A stretch of 64,000 bases of DNA from an uncultured Anaerobiospirillum sp. (GTDB taxonomy: Bacteria; Pseudomonadota; Gammaproteobacteria; Enterobacterales; Succinivibrionaceae), in the NCBI GenBank assembly GCA_944390115.1, contig CALXOW010000010.1, positions 1-64,000 on the forward strand. Reading direction: 5' to 3'. Made by a program: the position numbers and the translations under genes. The number at the start of each line of letters is the position of its first letter. Within the stretch, counting starts at the first letter, position 1. Shown piece after piece: positions 52,701 to 61,727 of the stretch. A model generated the notes under the pieces. It was not told where the DNA came from. It ran no database searches and saw only the letters and a list, made by a program, of their open reading frames with translations.

Positions 52701-55425
52701 CGCCCAAGGTCAAATTGTAGTGCAAGATGAGCACGCGCGGCGCGCGCCCTAAGACCGTCATGCCTTCAAGCCCTGCGGTCGGCCCGCCTTGGCTTAAGGC
52801 CCCACGCTCTTGCATCAAGGTGACGTAGCTGTAGACCGCCTTTTCGACCAAGACCTGGGTACGACCTGAACCTAACACACCTAAGACTAAGCCTAAGGGG
52901 GCGGGATTTTGCACGGCGGTCAGCTGCAGGGCATCTAAATGGACGCAGCTGTACTCACGCAGTGGGGCTTCATACTGGGTGAGATTACCTAGGTTATAAG
53001 CCCCCCGGCACGGGTGGGCGCTGGGGTCCACATCGGGGCGAATCAGGCCTAACTTCGGCTCAAGGCGCTGCTCACTTAGCCCCGGACCGCGCTGTAAAAA
53101 CTCACGCCGGGCGCGCTCATAGGCATCCTGACCCCAGCCCAAGAGCAAATGGCGCTCACTTTGGTCATTGAGGATGGAGCGCGGGCGCGCCAGCGACTCT
53201 GTACCCTTGAGGCGCTGCAAGTTATGCTCAATGCCCAAAATCTTGAGTTTATTAGGCTGACCGACCACCGGCTGGAGCTCAACATCGGCCACATCATGCG
53301 ATGGCTTAGCTTTAATGGTGAGCTTGACCTTGTACGGCGCCTTAATGTTATTGAGGTTAGGCCCCATGATAATGCTCTCATGGGTCTCGATGTACTCAAT
53401 CTGGGCCCCTTGTGGCAGGTAGACTTGGCCATCGTAGGCCGAGCGCTTGCCCATAAAGCCATCGAGCTCCTCTTTGCGCGTGACCAAGCTGCGCAGCTCG
53501 GCGCTCGAGTTTAAGATCGGACGGATCTTAAGGCGATCAAAAAGCGACGGGCGATGCTCTAATTGCTCCAAGCCCCAGAGCTGATAGGACACATCATCGC
53601 CCTTGAGCAAGGCGCGCTCATGGCGCTCGTCGATAAGATAAGGCACACGTTGGTCTTGAGCCAGCCACTTAAGACCATGACGGCCGCCTAAACCTCCTTG
53701 GCCAGGGTTAAATAAAGACAGGGCTGAGCGCTCGGGCGAGCCAATCAGGCCCATTTCGCCGCCCACGAAGATACTTTCATGGGTGAAGTTGTGCTCTAAG
53801 TACTCACAGGTGGTACGCAGTAATTCCTGCTTGGGCCAGCGAATATGAATCGAGGCTTCACCTTCGACCACATAGGTCTTTAAGGTCGAGGGCGGAAAAA
53901 TCGCGTGGACATTACGCTCATTGACGTAGAGGTAGCATTGCACTACATGAACGTACTGGAGCAAGTCGCGGTAAGAGTAGATATTGCCCGGCTCGCAGAA
54001 TGAGCGCGCAAAGTGCTGGCGCAGCTGGACGCAGTACTGCTTGCGCTGATGCACCAATTGCGGGTTAGCGCGCAGCTCGTTATAGGTCTCGCTGCACAAG
54101 AGCACGATGATGACGCCGCGTCGGGCGTTGGCCACCACTAAAGGCAGATGTTGGCCGTTGAGCCACAGATCGTGGAATACCACATCACCCCGACCAAAGC
54201 TCGGGGCATAGAACTCATGAAGCAGGCGCGCTGGGAGCGAAACCAAGGAGCCGTAATTTAATCTGCGCTCATGCTTTAAGGTACTAAGCGAGGGGGCTTT
54301 AGGCTTACCTTGCAGGGCACTGGCTAAATTAGCCGCCGCGCCTGAGTCCTCAGCTTCTTGGGCCGCTTTTTGCTCAGCCAAGGCCTGCAAGACCAAGGGA
54401 TCATCGGCCTTGAGCTCTTCTAATAAAGCTTCACCTAAGAGCGACTTGATGGTGAGCTCAGGCTCGCCCGAGTGGGCCCAGCTCTTGGTGGAGCTAGGTA
54501 AGACCACCGTGCCCTTATTATCGGATTTGGCCGCCAGCTCCATTAATTTGCGCGCAAAGAGGTCAGCTAGGCCACTAGCCTGACTTTCCCCTAAGGCCCC
54601 GACATTTAAGGCGTCGTCCTCGTCTTTCCCGGCAGCGGCGCTAAAGGAGTCGCTGGTGAAATTAGGCGCGACCTCAGGGGCGGCGGTGAGCTGGGCAAAG
54701 GGCGCATCGTTAAAGGTGGTATTGGTAAAGGCCTCGAAGGGATTCTTGGCGTAAGCGCCCCAGGCGCCGGTGGCACCCCAGCCGCCATCGCTTGAGGGCT
54801 TACGCGGAGCCACTTCGGTGCTGGTGGCACCAGTGGCGGTAGCAAGTTCGGTGGCTAAGAGGGTAGGTCCAGCGGGCACCCCGCCGATCACTTGGGGCGT
54901 GACATTAGGCACCGGGGCGCCCACGCGCAAGGTAATGGAATTGATCGTAAAACCGACGGTACGGGCGTTGTGCTCTTGATAGACCTTAAGTAAGGAACGC
55001 GCACGCTCCGAGGCAATTTCGGTGGTGCTAATCTCTAGTGTCGCCGCCGCATATTTAGGGCTTGAGCTGCCATTAGTACGGGCAGGCTCGCTGGGACGGC
55101 CAGGCTCACTTGTGCGGCCAAGCTCACTGGTGCGACCAGGCTCACTTGCACGGGCAGGCTCGCTTTTACGGTGTAGCGGCACTGCGACCATCGTAGGACC
55201 ACTAGGAGCAGCAGGCTCAGGGGCGGGTGCGGGCGCTTGGGCACGCTTTTGGCGCGATAAGACGTAGGCACGGGCGGTATTAGCACTGACCTTATTAGCG
55301 CGCAAGGAGCTCGCGGTACGGCTGAGATCAGATGATGCGCTGTCCGAGCCGCCTAGGGCAGAGCGTGGGGTGCCAACTGGCCCCCATAAGCTGCGATTGC
55401 CCTGAGAAAAGCCCGCTTGCGCCAC
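49717..55425 (-). CDS. Giant UvrD-like superfamily I helicase with degenerate NERD-like region
   Basis: A 1902-residue protein. The first 390 residues are low-complexity (Ser, Ala, Pro, Gly, Thr), including repeats of SEPGRTSE. A segment at about 390-470 (DVVFHDLWLNGQHLP, VVANARRGVIIVLLC) resembles the NERD nuclease-related fold but lacks its usual Asp and Lys. Helicase motifs follow: P-loop GVLGSGRTQVL near 849 (Arg-Thr where GKT is usual), Walker B VMVDEAQDVRP near 950, motif III-like LFADFCQNLYH near 977, SYRLNPGLA further on, motif V INSFKGAEADKVAL and motif VI FYTGISRARQHLHIL near the C-terminus. A 100-residue Pro/Lys-rich tail ends it. Start GTG has AGGGGG upstream. It probably unwinds DNA in repair or defence, but P-loop change and size are unusual. 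Confidence 0.85.
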   Translation of the reverse strand: MAQAGFSQGNRSLWGPVGTPRSALGGSDSASSDLSRTASSLRANKVSANTARAYVLSRQKRAQAPAPAPEPAAPSGPTMVAVPLHRKSEPARASEPGRTSELGRTSEPGRPSEPARTNGSSSPKYAAATLEISTTEIASERARSLLKVYQEHNARTVGFTINSITLRVGAPVPNVTPQVIGGVPAGPTLLATELATATGATSTEVAPRKPSSDGGWGATGAWGAYAKNPFEAFTNTTFNDAPFAQLTAAPEVAPNFTSDSFSAAAGKDEDDALNVGALGESQASGLADLFARKLMELAAKSDNKGTVVLPSSTKSWAHSGEPELTIKSLLGEALLEELKADDPLVLQALAEQKAAQEAEDSGAAANLASALQGKPKAPSLSTLKHERRLNYGSLVSLPARLLHEFYAPSFGRGDVVFHDLWLNGQHLPLVVANARRGVIIVLLCSETYNELRANPQLVHQRKQYCVQLRQHFARSFCEPGNIYSYRDLLQYVHVVQCYLYVNERNVHAIFPPSTLKTYVVEGEASIHIRWPKQELLRTTCEYLEHNFTHESIFVGGEMGLIGSPERSALSLFNPGQGGLGGRHGLKWLAQDQRVPYLIDERHERALLKGDDVSYQLWGLEQLEHRPSLFDRLKIRPILNSSAELRSLVTRKEELDGFMGKRSAYDGQVYLPQGAQIEYIETHESIIMGPNLNNIKAPYKVKLTIKAKPSHDVADVELQPVVGQPNKLKILGIEHNLQRLKGTESLARPRSILNDQSERHLLLGWGQDAYERARREFLQRGPGLSEQRLEPKLGLIRPDVDPSAHPCRGAYNLGNLTQYEAPLREYSCVHLDALQLTAVQNPAPLGLVLGVLGSGRTQVLVEKAVYSYVTLMQERGALSQGGPTAGLEGMTVLGRAPRVLILHYNLTLGAFIMERLKRHVVNLDLSRFTVCALSIPEALDELDLSSFDIVMVDEAQDVRPEFLFKLLTRCTKLRCCYLFADFCQNLYHTTASLSRLVLLLTNLNKVLPQLSPLNASSTAETSSGVNLGLITAKPHEPKPVKRSTPDSSSPQSQAISALSQLLNTQDELRAVKAQSLAGRDLNQELTQCCLELSSALMAQLQELERTQRVTVRVLPLSYRLNPGLATAVHRYKLEAFTSEEIGYNINMIFTRYMSWEREQNQARQALGHSGIKGTLSIEQMWDAIAQEQGNLKTKAKRLNLPFETSPSAFNMAAFTLERLRSELVRTQCSRLARAFVQGEVTAQFQLRRPLPVTLLSFNALSQLFALPFAASSKEQEAASEQWLNEALEPDLTELSGRTTPQAHDLSDARLSGRSLDEVGTDEAKILGALTIHRLSENALSYQRALKLINTKEASSRIYYLSVLEDMWQQVNKFCALNHGTHAIFAPLSRSERRNLSDELTTSWAVLAAHSAPLVYLDFMMRHTGRMHKTALMMQSLEQRVLTAVGPELLSSAEQVLYHLQQRLCREHYLIAHHHNEYLSWALGPRYAESKNRLCAELTELTAAFTDPKKSTQLGPSEQAFLVEALLINEALQESRAALNLEASLAPLSFLDDYAVPDKSTLKCYPISLAALCHDYNVAFTERSSSGAPLGRIKPRDDGENSTLQLLRLTALAPTVWERIAKLIAAAVLALYAPSAKRLYERMLAAYLGIGTDLMGRHQRQIVQLLKSDLKDRQRQLSQTPSNQALKQEIDQLTSWIEHLGFEQDPKSALLYRHSDREIITDLAVKAEAALSHVRLSENNAFYKERFSVDNDHISLSTINSFKGAEADKVALIIGDHKADGLSKELFYTGISRARQHLHILYCDPGDVARLARCTDQSMGELKCVADLGAHKEHEPQKPAQNQTRTPGGPQGPKPGPKPSSAEPKVTTKPEPKVTPAQFPSVSNKLKAPSKGDGKTMTLIGTFS

Positions 55426-55724
55426 TACTTAGCCCCCTACTATCAACCTAATTCAACCTCACGTTATGCCGCCACCCAAGATGAGAACATCAGGCCAGTT
55501 TTTATGGCAAAAACTAAGGCCCGGCTCTCCCCTGGTGGGGGCACAACAATTTTTTTTTGACAGCGCGCTATCCCGCTTCCGGTCAAGCTTCGCACCTCGG
55601 CTGTGCTTAGGTTGGGGCACACAGCACAGATTGTGCCGAAAAGGCGCAGTGGTCCCTAGATATAGCCTAATAAATCCGATAGATATCGCCTTGGAGACTG
55701 ATAGATAGCGCCCTAAGAGCTTAG

Positions 55725-56468
55725 TTACTTACATTTAGGCGTGTGGGCAGGCACAGCCTGCAATTCGGAGCTCTTTAAGTTGCGGCCTGAAGCACACTTA
55801 CCGGCGATAGCTTTATCATCCTTGAAGGTGACCTCATAGATGAGTTGACCGGACTCATCGTAGAACATAGCAGGTCCGTGGCGCTTGCCTTGCGAGTAGA
55901 TAATGTGGGCTTGGACCTTATTGGGGGCATCGTAATAAAAGCTCATGATACCATCGAGGCGATCTAAGGCGTAATTGGCATCGTACTTGAGGTTGCCGCT
56001 TTCATAATAGCCTTGAGCCGGGCCATGACGCATCCCCTCAAAGTATGGCACAATCTCGACCAAGTGCCCCGAGCGATTGAACTCGTAGCTCATACCATCG
56101 GCTTTATGCTTGGCATAAGGCATGACCTTATACAAAGAGCCGCCCTCAAAGTAGGTCAGCTCATAGCCATCCTTCTGCCCCTTCATATAGGTGGTCTCGC
56201 TGACCAAGACCTCAGGATTGTCCTTAGAGTAGATACGCTCGACGCAGCCTGACTCGGTGAACTTATCGGATGAGGCCGCGCATTGGCGCACGCCCTTGAT
56301 ACGGTCATAGCATTGGGCATAGGCCGCGTTGGCATCAAATTGTTGCACCATCATAGCACGCGCATTGACTGAGCCGTCGGGCATGACTGCCCCCGCAATA
56401 TCCGCTGCTGCGAAAACCGGTCCACAAGCTAAGGCCAGAACCGCTGTCCCCCATGCCTTCTTGTCCAT
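55725..56468 (-). CDS. Secreted MORN-repeat (YwqK-type) protein
   Basis: A 247-residue protein with a signal peptide (DKKAWGTAVLALACGPVFAAA). Successive MORN_2/YwqK-type strands are clear: GQKDGYELTYFEGG, HKADGMSYEFNRSG, MRHGPAQGYYESG, RLDGIMSFYYD, KRHGPAMFYDESG. It is thus periplasmic or secreted, unlike the larger MORN-like family at 3.5-20 kb. Some relatives are called YwqK-family antitoxins, but no toxin partner is adjacent, so that role is not claimed. Cysteines near both ends may form disulfides. The ATG at 56468 (AAGGAG, 7 nt) is preferred to an upstream in-frame codon. Confidence 0.85.
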   Translation of the reverse strand: MDKKAWGTAVLALACGPVFAAADIAGAVMPDGSVNARAMMVQQFDANAAYAQCYDRIKGVRQCAASSDKFTESGCVERIYSKDNPEVLVSETTYMKGQKDGYELTYFEGGSLYKVMPYAKHKADGMSYEFNRSGHLVEIVPYFEGMRHGPAQGYYESGNLKYDANYALDRLDGIMSFYYDAPNKVQAHIIYSQGKRHGPAMFYDESGQLIYEVTFKDDKAIAGKCASGRNLKSSELQAVPAHTPKCK

Positions 56469-56675
56469 TACCAACTCCTTACAAAAATCTTGCAACCAAT
56501 CAAGTGTACCTACAAAGTCCTTGGTCTATAAAGTCAAAAAGTCCCAAAGTGCCAGCATCAGAGCAAAATAGCAGCCCCACAACTGCGCTGCCCACCGCGT
56601 AATTTGCGCTAAGATGGAGCCCACAACGCCGCGCGGTTCAATGCCGCACGCTTAAGCCCAGAGGGAGGGAAGGTC

Positions 56676-59303
56676 ATGGCAGATAACAAATTGGCTCAAG
56701 AGCGCCTCGCGCACGAACTCTTAGCCCAAGAAGGCCTCGATGAACGTCCGCACCAGCTCAACGCTGCCCCGGCCGGTTACGGCCCTGACCATATTGAGGT
56801 GCGCGGTGCGGCCGTGCACAACCTCAAGCAGCTCAACCTCGATATTCCGCTCCATCAAGTGGTGGCGATGGCGGGTGTCTCCGGCTCAGGTAAGTCGTCT
56901 CTAGCCTTGGGCGTGCTCTATGCCGAGGGCTCGCGGCGTTACTTAGAAGCGCTCTCGGCCTACACTAGGCGCCGCCTCACTCAGGCCACTAAGCCTGAGG
57001 TCAAGAGCGTGCGCTATATCCCAGCCGCGATTGCCCTGCATCAGCGCCCTACCATTCCTTCGCTGCGCTCCACCTTTGGTACCTCAAGCGAGCTTTTAAA
57101 CAGCTTGCGCCTGCTCTTTTCGCGCTGCGCCAGCCACCGCTGCCCTAATGGCCACTATGTGCCGCCTTCCCTGAGCGTCGCGGCGGAGCAAGATTTAGTC
57201 TGCCCTGAGTGTGGGGCCCATTTCATGGGACCGTCGGCCCAAGAGCTCTCCTTTAACGCCCAAGGCGCTTGCCCCTACTGCGAAGGCACGGGCACGGTGC
57301 GCACGGTCAATATCGCTTCCTTAGTGCCCGATGAGAACCTTACCATCGACCAAGGCGCGGTCGCGCCGTGGCAAAGCCTGATGTGGTCGCTCATGACCGA
57401 CGTGTGTCGCGCTATGGGCGTGCGCACCGATGTCCCGTTTAAGAACCTCACGGATGAGGAGAAGGACATCGTCTATCACGGCCCGGCAATCAAGCAGCAC
57501 ATCCTCTATCGGCCTAAGAACCCTAAGAAGAGCGCCGAGAGCACCGAGCTCGACTTTACCTATTACAACGCGATCTATACGGTCGAGAACGCCCTGTCCA
57601 AGGTCAAGGACGAAAGCGGCATGAAGCGCATTGCTAAGTTCTTAACTACCAGCGCCTGCCCGCACTGCCAGGGCACGCGCCTCTCGGAGGCCGCTCGAGC
57701 CCACCTCATTGACGGCCACGACCTAGCCTGGGCCTGCACCTTGCCTTTAAGTGAGCTTGAGGCTTGGCTTGCTACCGTGCCTGCCACCCTACCTGAAGCG
57801 CTGCGCCCGATGGCCCAAGCCATCATCGGCTCCTTTAGCCTCAACGCCGCGCGCCTGAAGGCCTTGGGCCTGAGCTACTTGAGTCTCGATCGCCCCGCCA
57901 ATACCCTTTCCACGGGCGAGCGTCAGCGTGTGCAGCTGGCGCGCGTCGTGCGCAATCGCACCAGCGGCGTGCTCTACGTCTTAGACGAGCCATCGATTGG
58001 CCTGCACCCTTACAACCTTAAGGGTCTCGAGGCCGTGCTGCACGAGTTGATTGCCGACGGCAATTCGGTGGTCTTGGTCGATCATGAAACCGAGCTGTTG
58101 CGCCACGCCGATTACTTAATTGAGCTCGGGCCGGGGGCGGGCGCTGCCGGTGGCTCCATTGTGTTCCAAGGCCCACTGAGTGAACTTAGCAGTGCCTCCA
58201 ATTCTTTAATTGCCCCCTACCTTCAGCCGCATAACCGCGAGCCTCTCACCGCCTCCGAACGCCAGCAGCGCTTTAAAGAGGCACAGCAGACTTTAAGTCA
58301 GTTTGACGATGCGCTGAGCCTGACTATGGGGCCGCTGCACACGGTGCAAGGTCTGACCCTGACCTTAAAGCGCCATGCCCTCAATGTCATCACCGGCGTC
58401 TCGGGCTCGGGCAAGACCACGGTGATTTTGGAGAGTTTGATTCCGGCGCTGCAAGCCCAGCTCGAGCAAGGCACCATGCCAGCGCATATCAAGAAGCTGA
58501 CGCATCCGTGGATTGAGCATGTCCAGGTGATTGACTCAAGTCCGATTGGTACCAATATCCGCTCGACCGTGGCCACCTACACCGGGATCCACGATGCCCT
58601 GCGCAAGGCCATCGCCAAAGAGCCTGAGGCAAAGGCCCAGGGCCTTAAAGCGAGTGACTTCTCCTACAACACCGGCAGCCTGCGCTGCCCCGAGTGCGAC
58701 GGCACTGGCGCCATTACCCTCGATGTCCAATTCTTACCTGACGTCGATATCCCGTGCCCGAGCTGCCATGGCAGCCGCTACGCGCCGCAGGCCCAAACAG
58801 TCAAACTCAAGGGCCAGTATTCTATGCCTGAGCTCATGGGCCTGGAGGTCAGCGCCGCCAAGGAGGCCTTGCACGGCATTAAGGCGGTACACCAGCGCCT
58901 GGAGCTCCTCGAGCTTTTAGGCCTAGGCTATCTCACCCTAGGTGAGGCCACCACCTTGCTCTCAGGCGGAGAAGCGCAGCGCCTGAAGCTTGCGAGCCAC
59001 TTAGAGCAAAGCCAAGAGGGCACGCTCTTCGTCTTTGATGAGCCGACCATTGGTCTGCATCCTAACGATGTGGCGCGCCTGATTGCTATCTTGCGCCAAC
59101 TGATCGAACGTGGCGCCACCGTGGTGGTGATTGAGCACGACCTCGATCTCATCACGGCCGCCGACTTCATCGTCGACCTAGGCCCCGAAGGCGGCAGCGC
59201 CGGTGGGCGCATTGTGGCTCAGGGTAGCCCGGCCATGTTGGCTTACGGTGATTATCCTGAGTCGCATACCGCCCAGTTTATTAAGGAGGTTTATGCCGAC
59301 TGA
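56676..59303 (+). CDS. UvrA2-like ABC ATPase (class II UvrA)
   Basis: An 875-residue DNA-binding ABC protein of the UvrA superfamily. Walker A1 is VSGSGKSSL near residue 66, signature 1 STGERQRVQLARV near 411, Walker B1 LYVLDEPSIGLHP. Walker A2 is VSGSGKTTV near 574, signature 2 LSGGEAQRLKLASHL near 762 and Walker B2 FVFDEPTIGLHP. Zinc motifs CPECDGTG and CPSCHGSR lie near 671-700. Length below the roughly 940 of canonical UvrA, together with HQRPTIPSLRSTFGTSSELLNSLR near the first insertion, fits class II UvrA (UvrA2), which lacks the UvrB-binding region and is linked to drug or DNA-adduct tolerance. GGGAGGGAAGG lies before ATG. An in-gene GGGGCGGGCGCT is at 58134. Confidence 0.88.
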   Translation: MADNKLAQERLAHELLAQEGLDERPHQLNAAPAGYGPDHIEVRGAAVHNLKQLNLDIPLHQVVAMAGVSGSGKSSLALGVLYAEGSRRYLEALSAYTRRRLTQATKPEVKSVRYIPAAIALHQRPTIPSLRSTFGTSSELLNSLRLLFSRCASHRCPNGHYVPPSLSVAAEQDLVCPECGAHFMGPSAQELSFNAQGACPYCEGTGTVRTVNIASLVPDENLTIDQGAVAPWQSLMWSLMTDVCRAMGVRTDVPFKNLTDEEKDIVYHGPAIKQHILYRPKNPKKSAESTELDFTYYNAIYTVENALSKVKDESGMKRIAKFLTTSACPHCQGTRLSEAARAHLIDGHDLAWACTLPLSELEAWLATVPATLPEALRPMAQAIIGSFSLNAARLKALGLSYLSLDRPANTLSTGERQRVQLARVVRNRTSGVLYVLDEPSIGLHPYNLKGLEAVLHELIADGNSVVLVDHETELLRHADYLIELGPGAGAAGGSIVFQGPLSELSSASNSLIAPYLQPHNREPLTASERQQRFKEAQQTLSQFDDALSLTMGPLHTVQGLTLTLKRHALNVITGVSGSGKTTVILESLIPALQAQLEQGTMPAHIKKLTHPWIEHVQVIDSSPIGTNIRSTVATYTGIHDALRKAIAKEPEAKAQGLKASDFSYNTGSLRCPECDGTGAITLDVQFLPDVDIPCPSCHGSRYAPQAQTVKLKGQYSMPELMGLEVSAAKEALHGIKAVHQRLELLELLGLGYLTLGEATTLLSGGEAQRLKLASHLEQSQEGTLFVFDEPTIGLHPNDVARLIAILRQLIERGATVVVIEHDLDLITAADFIVDLGPEGGSAGGRIVAQGSPAMLAYGDYPESHTAQFIKEVYAD

Positions 59304-59368
59304 GCACTGGGCACTAAAGAACTAAGGCGCCCAGAAACCGAGGCAACACGATAGGCCTAAAGACACCA

Positions 59369-59393
59369 CAGCCGAGCATAAAGCTCGGCTGTA
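59369..59393. terminator. Bidirectional terminator between uvrA2-like and binding-protein genes
   Basis: ACAGCCGAGC-ATAAA-GCTCGGCTGT is a perfect 10-bp stem with a 5-nt loop, placed between two convergent genes. No T-run is present, so it is a hairpin of probable but unproven terminator role. The exact 12-mer at 59399 sits beside it. Confidence 0.5.
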
Positions 59394-59420
59394 GGTGAGG
59401 GGCGGGCGCTGAAATTGGCC

Positions 59421-60482
59421 TTATTTGCAGTACTCGAGCAACTGTTGTTGCTGCGGCAGACCCAACCCATCGTTGATCCGTGCCAGCTCGCCTGAGCAGG
59501 TCAGCTCGACAACCACCTTAGCGACAAATTCCGACAGGTCAGAGTCCTTAGGGGTGGCGATACCAAAAGGCTGCGGCGCAAAAGTCTCAGGGAGCATATG
59601 ACGCTCATCGTTTAAGAAGATCGAAAGCTGGGAGCGGTCATTGCAAAAGCCTGCGACCACGCCGCGCTTTAAGGCTTCATGAGCTAACTCGGCGTTATCG
59701 TATTCCTTAAAGGAGATACCCTCGCTCCAAGTCTTAGCCACAAAGGTTTCAGGATCAAAGCTATCGAGATCAATCGCCCCGAGCTTAACCAGCTCTTGGG
59801 TTAAGGCTAAGGCCGAATTGGTCTTAACCGTAACGGCGATACTCTTGCCCACTAAATCTGGCAGGCTCTTAATCTCAGGGTTTTCGACCAAGACCGAAGC
59901 ATAGTCGGAGAAGTACGGCGTACTAAAGTCCCATTGCATTTGGCGCGTTGGGGTAATGGTCATAGTGCCCATGACTAAATCAAGCACGCCTTGGTCTAAG
60001 AGCTCGGTGCGCGTGCCTGAGTTGACCGCAACAAAATGCACGTCAACGCCCAGCGCTTTGGCAATACGCTTACCCAGCTCAACCTCCAGACCCGAGAATT
60101 GACCGGTTGCTTCATCTAAGTAGCCTAAACCCTTGATATCGGACTTAACGCCGATGTTGACCACGCCGCGCTCTCTAATCATGGCAACCATATTGGTATT
60201 GCCTTCATTGACGCCGGTACCAAAGCCAGCGGTACCCTCAGGCACGATCATGCTGCCCGGCAGCATCTTTTCGGTGGCGTAAGCCTCAGAGGCCGCTGCG
60301 ATGAGCACGGTCCCAGCTAAGAACAAGGCGGCACTAAGACGCCCGAATTTAAAGCGCGAAGCGGCACGGTTAGCTTCAGCTGAGTCATAAGTAGAATCCG
60401 AGCTAGCTAAAGCGGGTGCGGCGCCATACCATGAACGCCCGACACACGCGGCTAGACCATTGAGAGTAAGAAAACGCGCCAT
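59421..60482 (-). CDS. Periplasmic amino-acid-type solute-binding protein
   Basis: A 353-residue ABC transporter substrate-binding protein of the SBP_bac_3 family. The family order is recognisable: RGVVNIGVKSDIKGLGYLDE, SGLEVELGKRIAKALG, VMGTMTITPTRQ, then DFSTPYFSDYASVLVE and LVGKSIAVTVKTNSAL. The N-terminus is unusual: about 45 polar residues precede a hydrophobic signal-like helix (LSAALFLAGTVLIAAA, cut likely after EAYA). No methionine near that helix explains the extra residues, and AGGAGG fixes the start at 60482, so the signal is internal or the annotated start is genuinely long. No permease or ATPase genes are next to it. The ligand is not identifiable. Confidence 0.88.
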   Translation of the reverse strand: MARFLTLNGLAACVGRSWYGAAPALASSDSTYDSAEANRAASRFKFGRLSAALFLAGTVLIAAASEAYATEKMLPGSMIVPEGTAGFGTGVNEGNTNMVAMIRERGVVNIGVKSDIKGLGYLDEATGQFSGLEVELGKRIAKALGVDVHFVAVNSGTRTELLDQGVLDLVMGTMTITPTRQMQWDFSTPYFSDYASVLVENPEIKSLPDLVGKSIAVTVKTNSALALTQELVKLGAIDLDSFDPETFVAKTWSEGISFKEYDNAELAHEALKRGVVAGFCNDRSQLSIFLNDERHMLPETFAPQPFGIATPKDSDLSEFVAKVVVELTCSGELARINDGLGLPQQQQLLEYCK

Positions 60483-60866
60483 GGCGGCCTCCTAACGCAA
60501 ACCCGTTGCACTGGTCGTACCGCCTACTCCCAAGAAACGGTGTTTGGGCGCGCAGCGGAAAGCACCTCAACCAGTGATACGCCTGCTGCCGGTCTGGTCA
60601 CAAGCGAGCAACATTAGCATTTGGTACCAAGATAGCCGAAGTGGCACCCAAATTTTGTGAGCTCAGACGGGATTTCACAGGGAAGTGGCTTATTATAGGC
60701 ACAAGCGCCCACGATTGATCAATACAAAGGCCAAATCTAACATCTAGGTCACAGCGCCAAGCCCCATGCCTAGCGTCTATTCCGGTCCCTCACGCGATAA
60801 ATGACCCATAACAGCAAACTCAAAGATAACTCCGCCGCAATTATTAAGATTTAGTCCCAACAACAG
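60483..60866. other. Gene-poor spacer
   Basis: No gene. It presumably carries the binding-protein promoter near 60620-60700; no clear boxes or repeats were found. Confidence 0.35.
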
Positions 60867-61532
60867 CTAGAACGTGGCAGGCACGCAATCAGGGCAAGCG
60901 CTCTCATAAGAGCCAGCTGGAGAGCCAGCAAGCCCGCCCAAGAACTGGCGGCAGTCCGCCGCACTAAGTTTCCGCACCACGCGGCAGGGATTACCGGCGG
61001 CGACCACGCCATCGGGTAAGGAGCGGTTGACCACGGACCCAGCCTCAATCACCACATGCGAGCCAATGGTAACGCCCGGCAAGATGCAGCTGCCCGCGCC
61101 AATCCACACGTAGGAGCCAATCTCAATGGGATAGGCGTACTCGATGCCTTGATTGCGCAGCTCAGCATCAAGAGGGTGACCTACCGCTGTGATGCTGACG
61201 TTAGGACCAAGATAGACGTGAGAGCCAAAGCGCACCGGCGCCGAGTCCAAGATGACCAAGTTATGCGCGGCAAAGAAGTGGTCGCCTACAAAGACGTTAA
61301 AGCCGTTATCGACCATCAAGGGCGCTAAGATGCGGCACTCAGAGCCCAGCGCCCCCAGCAACTGCCCAAGTAACGACTGCTGGCGTTCAAGGTCGGACGG
61401 CTGCGTACGATAGTTGAACTCAAAGCACAGATCTTTTGCGCGGGCGCACTGGGGCACCAGCCCGACCTGCTCGCGGTCACTGACAAAGACCTGACTGCCA
61501 TCAGCCAAACTCAAATCATCACCTACACTCAT
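60867..61532 (-). CDS. Hexapeptide-repeat acetyltransferase (maltose/galactoside O-acetyltransferase-like)
   Basis: A 221-residue left-handed beta-helix acyltransferase. GSHVYLGPNVSITAVGHPLD, VWIGAGSCILPGVTIGSHVVI and SLPDGVVAAGNPCRVVRKL are typical of the Maa/LacA/NodL group, which transfer acetyl from acetyl-CoA to sugars; active-site His is in AVGHPLD. The ATG at 61532 (GGGGG 8 nt upstream) gives the usual N-terminus; an in-frame codon at 61577 is rejected. The N-terminal 45 residues (MSVGDDLSLADGS...) correspond to the Mac domain region but are diverged. The true sugar substrate is unknown. Confidence 0.85.
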   Translation of the reverse strand: MSVGDDLSLADGSQVFVSDREQVGLVPQCARAKDLCFEFNYRTQPSDLERQQSLLGQLLGALGSECRILAPLMVDNGFNVFVGDHFFAAHNLVILDSAPVRFGSHVYLGPNVSITAVGHPLDAELRNQGIEYAYPIEIGSYVWIGAGSCILPGVTIGSHVVIEAGSVVNRSLPDGVVAAGNPCRVVRKLSAADCRQFLGGLAGSPAGSYESACPDCVPATF

Positions 61533-61698
61533 CCCATACCCCCAACGAGCAGACCAAGCCCTACCGGCCCCAACCACAGCCGCTCAAGCAAGCTCAGGCG
61601 GCCAGAAACCATGCAGCTGACCCATTATAGGCAGGGCCGGGGCGCAGTTCCAATAGGAGCTTTGCTTGAGTCACGGATTTTGCTTGATGGTTTTTGTT

Positions 61699-61727
61699 TA
61701 GTATTTTGACCGTACGTCAATATTATC
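61699..61727. repeat. 29-bp direct repeat, copy 1
   Basis: Identical to 62453-62481. The centre is TTGAC-CGTAC-GTCAA, a short dyad, and it ends in AATATTATC. Resembles the dyad at 23696-23723 on the other strand. Confidence 0.7.

Noticed and set aside
55546-55600. TTGACA after a T-run as a plus-strand promoter
   Set aside because: No -10 box at a suitable distance and no gene follows in that direction.
55725-56468. Toxin-antitoxin role for the YwqK-type protein
   Set aside because: It has a signal peptide and no partner toxin nearby; only the repeat fold is supported.
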